From assembly GCA_004352715.1 (NCBI GenBank), contig SCFE01000108.1, forward strand, positions 19,654 through 83,653: a stretch of DNA of 64,000 bases, in the 5' to 3' direction. The notes below the pieces were generated by a model, which was not told the origin of the DNA, searched no databases, and saw nothing but the letters and a program-made list of their open reading frames with translations. This DNA comes from Hofstenia miamia. Its lineage: Eukaryota > Xenacoelomorpha > Acoela. The position numbers and the translations under genes were made by a program. Shown here in pieces: positions 22,172 to 34,100 of the stretch; positions within the stretch are counted from its first letter, which is position 1; the number at the start of each line of letters is the position of its first letter.

Positions 22172-25100
22172 CTAAAATATAAGAGTATTTTCAACATCAA
22201 AATCAGGGGTTAAATATCAATTAAAACTAACACTGCCTGACAAATTGAAGTTTGAAATTTTTAATAGAACGAAACACTTTTGCTTAGATCAATTTTTTGC
22301 ACTAATTACAAAAATGATACTCATTTGCCTCCTAGACGTCTAGATTTTGAGGAGTTTTATATTTTTAAAAATCAAGTTTTTTACTTTTTCTAGTGTTATT
22401 TTCTGTGTATAACCAAATGAGAATTAGATAGCGTTGTAAATTATTCATAAAACCAAGCCACAAGTTTTACTTGATACTTTACCAACAATTTGCACACAAA
22501 CATTGACTATTTAATTTAAAAAATCGTTAAGAGAAAAATATATACTAGATTTTATACACAAACAACTTGTAAAAATGAAATAAGAGAAAAGGCGTTGCAA
22601 ATTAACGGCACCAGTTAACATAGATTTCCAATTTTCAAAAGCCAACAAAATCAGCATGCATTCGTTCATCTGCTCTTCCACTGTATCTGCTTTCGATAAC
22701 AGAGATGACCTGATGGAAGCGTTCTCCATGTTGATCGCTAATTTTCTCAAGATCATCTGGAAAAAAAGAAATATGACTGTCCAAAAAATGAATTTTCAGC
22801 GACATATTAACTCCAACAACTTGAAAAGCAGACAACATTTCTGTGATGTAATTCTGAAAGTCATTCGATTGACAGCTGCCAAGAAAATTTTGCTTGACGT
22901 TGATAATGGCGACTCACTTTGACTAAGAACAGATTTAAACCTCTCACTCTTCATTAGGTTGACAATATCGGGTCCAACAAGGATTCCTTCCCTCAGTTTT
23001 GCACTTGACAATTGTGGAAAGAGTTCGTGCAATACTTTTTTAGCTTCATTATTGTCTTTCAAAGCTTTGATGAAGTTTTTCACAATTCTAAGTAAAATAT
23101 GCAGAGGTGGAAGCAATATACGTTCTTTTTGAACCAATGCGTTTGCTTAATATTATTTTTACCAATAAATGCGTTCCTTAATGGCCAATCAGATCGAACA
23201 TAGTGTTGGAATCATAGCTTTCTTTGCTGCCTCTAGAATAGGCCTCTGGAACTGCAGGAAACTGATTGGCTGTATGAAGTAAGACCCTTTTCATACTAGA
23301 CTTTGAGCCATCAAGAAATAGCCACCAATCGGTCCTTATATCTGAGTTCATTCTAAGTGCCTGAAACAAACCGTTGATGTCAGAGCAATAAACTATTTTC
23401 CACGTTTCATTGAAAGAAAAGTACGGAACATTTTTCTTCGCGATGCCTGTAGACTGTAATTCGGGTATCTGGCTTTAGAACGTCATAAGTTTTAAGCATC
23501 CTGGACATGATGAATGAATCATCTTTAGAAAGATGCAGACTCCTAACGAGAGCATCAAGCTGTGACTGATCAATCTGTGTAGATTCATTTGAAGATCCCG
23601 GCCATTCTGCATCACTTTCTGATCTAGAAGCACACTGTACCATCGAATCGCTTTCCATTTCCAGAGAAAATTTGCTTGGTACAGGGATTTCACTGCAGTC
23701 TGTAAAAGGCAGAGGTCTAATAGCGGAAGCTAAGTTGGTATATTGAATGTTTTTAGCTGTTTTTCTGCTGTATCCTGACACCTTCACCATGCAAAAGTAA
23801 GAGTCATTTAAGTGATCTGCTTATTCACGCCATGATATTGGTGTAGAAAATGCCAGTCTTTTCAATTTGCCTGCTTCCCATGAAGACAAGTTGGAATTGC
23901 AGCCTTTGCATATAACATGAGGAGCGAAAGCTTTGTCCTGGTCTCCAAGCGCCATTTTGAAATAGTACAAATATCTTTGTCGTATCAGAGCTGAAATATG
24001 GACATCGTCACTCTTGAAAATGAACTCTTCACATATATAGCAAAATTTATTTGGATATGTAAGACACAATCGGTGCGCCATTAATTCTCAAAAGTATCAG
24101 TGAAAGTAAAATAATGAGACAACGGAGAGAGTTGTGGCGCCACGAGCTGAGTCATCTTTGCACTTTCCCATCACAAGGGTAAAAGCTAATGATTCATTTG
24201 TTTTGTTGTCTTTAATGAGCACATTTACGCGAGTGATGCCAACACGTTAGCTGAACTAAATTTAATTTAAAAATATGCATATGACGCTAAATAATTTTTG
24301 ACGAAGTATTTATTTAAAAACACTAAATTACTTCATTCTTATAATGCTGATATGTAACATACGTCCACTGCCCAAAATCTGATTAAATAAAAACATAAAA
24401 TTAGAGATAAAGAAAAATCTAGACGTCTGAGACTATGAACAGTATACATTTTTAGAATCAGCACAATGAACTCTACCTAAAAGACATATTTTTATTTTAT
24501 TAAAAATTTCAGTGTTGGGCAGTGTAATTAATCCCAAAAAATTAAAAACTAGGTAGCGTAGGATCATACCAAAAAAACGGGATATTTTGATATATGTAAT
24601 AAACTCTTGATAACATGAAAATCTTCATACAGCATACAGCTTATTTCGTTTGTTTCGTTGCAAAGGCGGATCACGTCCACTAAACTATATATGTATTTAA
24701 ATAGATACGCTGTGACGCTTTTTTCAATTTATAGATACGCTGGGGATTCTAAATTATTATAGATACACTGTGGGCATTTTTTAAAAAATAGATACTCTGT
24801 AGACAGTTTTCTATGATTGGCTACATTAACAGCATATATAGTAATAAGGCATTACTATAAAATACCTACAAAATGCACCATGTGCGTCAGAGTTAGACGC
24901 GAGCTTAACTATTTCAGCGCCATAGGCGACTAAAGTCGACGGCAAAATATAACGCTATGACCGCCATAGGCGACTTTAGTCGACACAGTTCACTAGTCAG
25001 TTATCGCTCGTGTTTTTAAGGGAATTCCCTCTATGTGGCGACTGACGAATGTTACTATCTTAAGTATCATGGGATCTACTTCCGTTGTAAACATTCCCAA

Positions 25101-28100
25101 ACGTTATGACGTTATAACGTTATGTGGCGCCGAAAGAGTTAAATTTATAATTGCAGGCCAGCCAGATGCCTGAATTTTTAAAAGGCTTGGATCACGGCCC
25201 AAATGCGACCCGTAAAGTGTATTTTTGCCTGAATTTTCCTCACCTTTTATCTGCAGGGATTTTCCAGCTATTTATATCACAACTTGCTTTGTGCTTGTAC
25301 AAATATTTATAAATTTCAATAGCAGTTCCAAATTTAAGGTATCTGTGAAATTCAGACTGTTTTCGCTGACCGATTAAGACGAAATTCGACTATTTCAATT
25401 GATATATCAATAATATCAAGCACAATAAATAAATTCTAAATAAATTAAACAAGCATATCGCAAATACATCATCAAATTTCTGTAAAGAACCAAATTCGAT
25501 ATAAAATAACAGCCTAAAATAACAGCAGATTAGATGCGCAATTGCAAAATTAAAAAATGCCGACTATATATACAAGTGCTAGCAAGAGCATGCCCAAGAT
25601 TTTCTGACAGGGAGACATCTCAATAGTAATCAAATGAGTTACAAAAGCAAATCTGGACTTAGTTTTTAACTTTTTTTAATATTTTTAAGAAATTTTTTTT
25701 ATCTAACCAATCAAAATAAATTTTTAAAACTTGACGGGGGACATTTCACTATGTCGCCCCTTGCGTACGCCACTGATGCTAGTGCTAATAAGTAACACAA
25801 ATTTTTTGCATTGGAAAATGATCTTCTAACGCAGTTTAATTGGTAATTTTCTCAACCCTAGAACGGCCAACGTGTGATTTTTGGAATCACCTAGCATACT
25901 TTGTGCTATTCTTACGTAATTACTGGTATTCAATCAACATAGTTTCGTGGTCATGTTGGGCTACCAACATCGACTAATCTGCGTTTGTGTGTTGTTCACA
26001 TGCTTCAAATGAGTCGATATTTTGTATAGCAATTGCAGATATTAAAGTGCGACTGCAGTAGAAAGGCCATAACCATTACCACCCGGCGAAGACATGGCGC
26101 TGAAGCTGCCGCAAATATTATTGAAGAATTTGATTCAGAGGATTTTGCCCAAGATGATGCATATGACGTTGAGATGAGACTGAAACAGGACTTATTCATC
26201 CTCACGGTGACATCGACAGTGAGTGCTCGGAAGACTGACTATGATGAAAGCGCAAGTCTCCTTATTGATAAAAACGGAAACATGTGGTCTCGAAATTCTC
26301 CATCAAATATTGAACGACGAGACAGAGCCAATGTTATCAGGGGCAATGTTGGACCAAAGTCATCAGCACGCCAATACACTATCTTGCAAACGTGGTATTT
26401 ACTGTTTACAAATGACATCCTTCAGAAAATTTTTTGCTATTCTCATCAAAAGGTTCATCAAGTCGGACTTGGGTCACTTGTGATACAAAGATTCCTATTG
26501 ATGACTTGTGGTCAAAGATCTGGCTCAGAGTTCTAGGGTCTGGCGATGCCTCGAAAAACCTCAGCCAAAGGAGAACGACAGTTTTGCCGCCGTCCGAGAA
26601 ATCTGGAACGATTTCAATGCTCTCTTTGGTGGTCATTATGACCTAAGCGAAGAACTCGTCATCGATAAACAACTTGTCTGAAGACGCACAAGACACCACA
26701 TAGTACCTTCAACCCTAACAAACGCGGTAAATATGGGGAACTCTACAGATGGTGTACAAATGGCAAAAAGCGATTCTTTTCGAAGGGTGATCCACTAATA
26801 AAAAAACAAAGAAACGAAAGGACTACAGTTCACGATAGTTCTATATATGACCATTGAGTTTATGATTCATGTAATAAACTTTATGTTTGAAATAAGGAAA
26901 TTTCGAAAACATACATATAGTACAAAAAGCAAAATTAGGCTTGCAAATTCCTGTAAAACTTTCATAAATTTTTTAAAATGACACCAAGTTATCGAAAGTA
27001 ATGATAAATACATACATTTTAAGAAATAAAAGTTATAACTATACACAATAACAACATAATAGTGGTGTGACTTCAAAAATCACACGTCGGTCAGATTAAG
27101 GTAGGAACAACGTTGGACGTTCTAGAGTTAAAGGTTATGTAAAATATGCTTGAATAATCATTGTTAACTGGGATCATATATGACGACAATTGTCAGGCGT
27201 AAACTAATAATTGCAGAACGTCTAGAGGCCCGAATTTTCAGAAGCCTTCGCCCAAATGTGTCCAACAAAGTGTATTTTTTGCCTGAATTTTTCCGCAATT
27301 ATTTCGGACTCATTTTTCCTGAAATAAAAGTACAACAGGCGAGCCAATTAGTTTACAAGGGAATTAATTTGCAAAACTTGATAAGGTGATATGATAATCT
27401 GTTTGCTCGGTTAGTCTGTCACATTGAATTAGTAGAAAATATTGACAAGAAAACTAAATTAGCAACTTTGTAGGCACGCACATAACTACATCTACTTGTA
27501 CATTGTTATAGATTTTATCAAGACGCCTTGTACCAATGTTATTTCTTATAGGCTACGGCCGATTGCTTAAGCAATAGTCGCGGCCGACCCGCATCCAACT
27601 CTAATCTGCATAAAACTACAATCAGTAAAAAACCTTGTTACCATTGAAATTAACTCATCTTAAACCAAAGCTAAACATATGCTTATTCACACAAACTGTA
27701 TAAATGCAAAAAACAACTTATGTCAAGTACTTGTTTTCTAGAGCGATTCTAAACGGGAAAAGTAGCAAATAATTGTGTCAAGCACATTTATAAATAAGGT
27801 ACTGTAAATAAAAATACTTTAACATTTGTTATTAAGTGAATTATTTCTAAAATATAACGCATTAATAATCTACTATGGCCACAGCGTATCTATATGTAGG
27901 CATCTACATTTTTTTCGTCTACTTTGTGTAGCCGAGTGCATTATGAATGCAGTGGTATAAAACCAGAACAAGGAGGCGCAGCACATGTCAGGGAATGTGT
28001 TCACACAAACACATTTGCAATTATGTATAAACGCTAGGTTGGGGTGGATACGCTGTGGCCACTTCAATCGACAAATTCAAGGGCCACAGCATATCGTATA

Positions 28101-31100
28101 TTAAATTATATATATACTTTGATATACATTCTTTAAAATAAAATGTAAAAGCAACTTAGAAAAATTTCAAATGCACGTGTTGAAATATTTACACAAATCA
28201 TAATTATGAAACAAAACAAAGTCTTGTAAAGCCTTACTAGATTTGTTGCTGGATAGTGTTGAAGGAATATCAAGACCAGAGAAATCGAACCCTTTAGTAG
28301 CAAGTAAACGATATATCCAATGCTCAGTAGCTTCATGCGACTAAAATAAGAAATAAAATTACATTATAAATCTCAAAGGTGTGTTTTTAAAATCCATAGT
28401 TCGCAGCAAATATTATTAAAATTTTTATTCTTGTGTAAGACTAGCAATACATTAATCATCGATATTAACCTTAAGGTGTCTATGAATTTTCTAATGGCTT
28501 CTTGAAAAAAATTTAAACTCAAGAAATAATAAAAATAACCAAAATCTGAGAGCATTAAACACGAAAGAGGTTAGTTGTTGCTTTAATGGGCATTAGACTT
28601 GATTATTACCTGAAAATTAGGTATGGAGAAAATTGAAAACTTTTTAAAAAATCGGAATTTAAATGGAAATACTTAATCTTTATAAGTAATTCAGGGAAAT
28701 CAATACATTTCTTTTCAAATTTTAATCATCCTCATTAGTTCTTGAAAAACTCAACGTTTACGTACATAGAACTCTCTCCTGATTAAAACTATTAACTACA
28801 ATACAATTGCTTTACTAAGACCTCCCTTATAACGATAAAAAATAATTTGTTCTAAACATTTTATTTGAAAAAATATAGTATTTTTAAACTTTGAATTGAA
28901 AAGAAACTATAAAAGATTCCAAAATGTTCTCGCAGCAAATTTTCCATACTACATTCATTCATTCCATATTAATTCAAAGGTTGTTTTTCAATCTTTACTA
29001 CAATAACTTGATCTGTTTTGGAATTACAGGTATAAACTGAAAGCCATTGAGATGGGGTTCGCTTTCTCGCAATTTTCAGATAATACATATCTAAAGCAGT
29101 GGTTTCCAACCTCTTTTTGCTACATTTCTCAATTGAAATAATTTTTTTTCCATGTTTTAATGAAATTCCTTCGCTGAAAACATAAAATTCCACCCTAGGG
29201 TGGAAATCCTCCCCAGTTGCGAACCACTGATCTAAAATATACTTAATCTCAGTATAGCAAATTGTTTTAAAATTATTTTGGCGTTTCTTAACATTGAAAC
29301 TGTAAACTCTGAAATTTAAACTCAAATATCCCAAAACATTGAGAAATTATTGGTTCTCTAACTATAAAGTGCTTAAGGGAATTTATAAATTTTTGCTACT
29401 TATTTCATCTGTATTAGCAACCTCATTTTCTAGAAATTTTATATTAAGTGCAAAAGGCACAGAAAAAAATTCAAGATACTTTGACATAAGATTTCATCCC
29501 CCACCTAGTAATTTTCATGTTTGCAATTAATCATGGCCATTTTGACTAAATTTTTCATTTTTTCTTGCAGAGGGCATTCAATAGTTTGCATGAATATCCA
29601 ACACTTTAAATGGAATGGAAAATAAGATAAAAAACACAGGAGAACAATTAATTAAATTTGTAAGTCATGTAACAATGATTGATTGATGAATGCTTAAACG
29701 CTATTGATGGTATATTATATTAAATAAAGAGAACTCGCGATAAATGATTGAACGGACATTACATTTGCAAATCAAAATACACAAATATTATCTTATACAA
29801 ATAATTTCATAGTTCTTTGAGTGACTTATCATTTATGCAAGATTGCAAATCCAAAGATTGTTTAAAAAAATACGAACGATGCGCATAAAAAATAATACTA
29901 AATTAAATTCTGTATATAAATTTAGGAAAATTAAAAAAGGATAGATAAATTACGTACATCATCAGAAATAAAAACAAAATAACGAACAACTATACATGAC
30001 ACTCTTGGTTGATTTTTAGATTGTTTAGGTTTGGGTTGGAAATAAATAAATTTCTAAATGTAATGTAGAATGATCGAAAAATTTTGATATTTTTTGTATT
30101 CATGTTTTTATATTTGTTTAAGACATTCAGTGTCATATCAACATATATAAGTGACATCATACTTTCAAATCATCAGATGCCATTGAGCAGGTTTCTTTGA
30201 AACCAATGTCGAGGGCCAAATGAAAATAGAATGTTAAAAATTTCACTTTCAAAAAACTGTTTTTGTTTCTTTGGACAAGGGCATTTCTTATGAACGACCT
30301 ATAAATGTGTAAACTCGTATAAATAAAACATTATATTTAACGATCTGACTATAAAGTAAGGCTTATAAATGTATGGAATAAATATTAGTGAAACATTTTT
30401 ATGCTGACAATGAAATCACTGATTCATACAGCAAAGAGAACTTCCGGATATTTTGATAATAGCCCAGTTTCATAAAGAGATCTATATCTTAGCTGCGGGC
30501 TTTGACATAGCTTTGAAAAATTATTTCAGTTAATAACTTTAAGCTTAGCTGCAGCTTAGATATTCAAGTACAAATCACTATGTACTTTGGATGGTGTCTA
30601 ATATTCAGCAACATATATACAGTATATATAATGCCGAATCTGAAAATTGTGCCAGCTGAAGGAAAGATTTATGCAACTGGGCTAATAAATTTCTATAGAG
30701 CAAAAACAACAGCGACAAACCCACCCTGCTTATGATTGAAATGAGAATTTAAACAACTATATGGTCATTTTCTCTGATAGAATATAACAACGCTCACCTG
30801 CAAAAGAGTCTGCAAACTTTGCCGCTGATAAAATAGAATGTAAGCATTGGGGGAAACAACGTTCTCCTCTTGTAATGGCCGCACTATTTTATCATCAAAT
30901 TCATACCAAACACCGGTTAATGGGTTTTTGCAAAATGCTAAACATTCATTATGTAAAAACAAGAGAAAATTATAAATATAATTCATCCAAAGTAAAAATG
31001 TACAAAAATAGTTTTGTAGTGATATAATTCATGCACTTAAACATTTAAGTTTATAAATAATTTCTGCTGATATATTTCTTACTTTGAATTTTCTCGCAGA

Positions 31101-34100
31101 AACAGCAGAAGCCTTTCAAATGTAGTCACATTGATAAAATACAGCAGAGAGCAGAATGGTAAGGCTTTTTCAAATTGTCACTGCGACAGTCACTTAAATC
31201 AATGTAATGCAATGCAGATGCCTTTCAATGCAATAGGTTGGAATATCAATACAATGAACTCACCTACTAATCAGCTAACAATATCTGAAAATCACTGAAC
31301 TGGGTAACCCAATATCTCAAGTTTTTCTCTATGTAATCATTCGTGACCCACTATACTTATAAATATTAACCGTTTCTATCCTGATATATACTGGGAGCAG
31401 GAAATACAAAACGCTTTGCAATTGAAGTAGAGAAAGAGATTTAACCAATCAGCGATTTGCTGGAGAACTAACGCCAGGACGCTAATATGTACACTTTTGT
31501 TCATGTGATTGACCAACGACTGAACAACTGCCATATTGCATTTTGTTATGCTTGAAATTCGTTGAACCACAAACGGCCAACTATTGAACGCTTTATATTA
31601 CTTCCATAAGAGAAGATTCTATCAGGTAAAATTATTTTTAAACAAATAATAACTAGAACAATGTGATAGTCGCATATCATAATTCATGTCATTAGGTTAG
31701 TTGGACACATGAATGAAATGTCATTATTAACCGAAGCTTATGCTTGAGAAAGCAAGACTTCCTATCTACTCAGGTATTCAGATATTTTAATTGCATACAT
31801 GTACAAATGTAGAAGTTTTATCCATCCTCAAGCAATTTTATTGTTGTTGAGAACTACATGTATACTGTATTTGACTTATTTGACTGACATTTGTTAGGTC
31901 TAATAGACTATGAATTAGCTTAGATGCCACCGGAAAACTACAACATGAAGACCAACTTTTACATTTGAAATTATAAATCATAACATTGTTTTCAGTGGTG
32001 GCTTGTCTCTTGAAGGCCTACTTATGCAATCGTTACTGTGGTCTTTAAATACATGCAGTATGCTAACTAAGCCTGTTCATATAGTCTAATTCAGTTATCC
32101 ATTATACAGTAAATCATCAAACATTAATATTTATAACTTTAGTTATAGAAGCGACGCACAAGTTACAAATGTTATTGTTGATCTATAACAATACGTACTG
32201 TACAAAATATTGACTGCTTTGATTTGACAGATGTAAATCCAATACTTTAGGTTTGGAGATGAACAATCCAGTATAATGCCGACTAAGTAATCGCCAAGCA
32301 GTAAACTATGACGTTGCTTTGAGAATTGAGATGAAGGAGAATCTTTCCTTGATGATAAAGTTCACCAAATACAAACTGAGAGAACCTCGAATGATGTGTA
32401 GATGAAATGCTAGTTCAGTCAAAAGTCACATGAGGCATTTGAACTTATAACACAAAAATCCAAACAAATGGGCATTAATGTTTTGGGTCAGATGTATGAT
32501 TTTGACGTGTAGAGAAACCCACAAAGATGAGAACATTCAGAATATGGACTCCGTAATGATGTCTGATAAAGTATTTTTTGACAACTGTTTCACTAAGCAT
32601 ACAATTATTTCATTACCTTTCGTTGCCAGGTAAATTTGAGATTAGATCTATTTAGGGGTAACAGAACGAACGGAGGGGAAAGTAAACTGAAATCTCTATT
32701 TGTGTTGAAAACTGAGCCTTGAGAATCTTTTGACTGACTCACTGATGCTAATTCTGGTCTCTGTCTTGGAAGATGGATGAATAATGGTCATATCTCATCT
32801 CATCATACATTGGTATCAAAATGGGAGAATAGCCAGGTTAACAATAGTGAGTCAAATCTTGCTTTTATTGTGATCCGTTGTCCTAAATTGTCCTGAAGTA
32901 AAACCGGCAATGAATTGCGAAGATCTTGCTGATATGTAACTTTCACATTACAGGATAAGATTGAGAACAAAAAACCATACATACAACTTGTCTTCTTTTT
33001 CCTTAATTTAGCATATGCAAATGCTTGGCTGTTGTACTGACGCCATTCTACACAGTTAGGCAAATATCATGTCATTGGTAAACTTTCAAACATCTATATT
33101 TGAAAACCTGCTGAGAGCAAACAAACTTTCTCAGAAGCGCCGGGAACATCCATCGTCTTCATTGGCATTCAGTCAGAGTGCGCATAAGGCCATGGAAAGA
33201 CAACGTGATTGACAGCAAGAAAAGTTATAAAATCACGTCACATCGCCAATTACCTCGGTGGTTAGAAGTACGATTTTACCAAAATGTGACAGATTACGCG
33301 TGAATAATCACATAGTCTAACAGTAGCCTAAGGCCACGGTTAGACTAGTGATTGGTAAAGAAGTGATCTTTCAAATTTTGATTGAACCACGCGTCTAACC
33401 ACCCGAGATAACTAGCGATGTGACGATCACAGAGAAATCGTGCACGTTTGATTTCTTTGTGATCGTCACATCGCTAATTATCTCGAGTGGTTAGACATGC
33501 AATTCTTTCAAATGCCACAGATCACTTTTTAACCAATCACTAGTCTAACAGTGGCTTAAGATAGGTCCCTTTAATTTTTACTGTTTGGCATTTGATATGA
33601 TGAAATAGGTCATTTCCAATTGATTAAATAATTGATTTGATTAATACTTTGATGTTCATATAGAGCATTTATAAGTAGATTTGATGAATTATCAGGTGAA
33701 ATAATTTTTATGTATTATTACAAAAAGACAAAATACAAAGGGTTAATCTGAAGCTAGAAAAAAACATTATTTTTTAATCGGTTTTATGGTTTCTTCAATT
33801 CAATATAAGTGTTATTGTACATGAAATAAGCCTATGCTCTATGGTAATTGTAATTTTAAATTTGCAAAGTGCATTTAGTATTATTCTTACTCGTAATAAT
33901 CAATTTTAAAATGTGTAAAATTATTCACATGGGTTTTTTCAATTATAGCAATTATAAAATTCGATGTATGGCTTTGACTACCAAATACACATACTGTTTA
34001 GAAATATGTCATTGGCATAGATAAATGCTCTGAGATAACAGAAAAATGAAGGAAGTATTTAATGATTTACTTCTGGTTTAGTTGCTCATTAGGTGTCTAT

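Larger units (their letters stand above)
22172..28237 (-). other. USP31: USP31 intron 17 (6 kb), transposon cluster
   Basis: Besides the elements listed separately it holds unannotated AT-rich sequence. It also holds a pair of roughly 100-bp related segments at 25150-25250 and 27205-27300 (shared CCTGAATTTT...AAAGTGTATTTTTGCC). Confidence 0.6.

Noticed and set aside
28969-29334. 121-codon minus-strand open frame
   Set aside because: It is built over a 133-bp hAT MITE and AT-rich intron, with no domain and no conserved motif.
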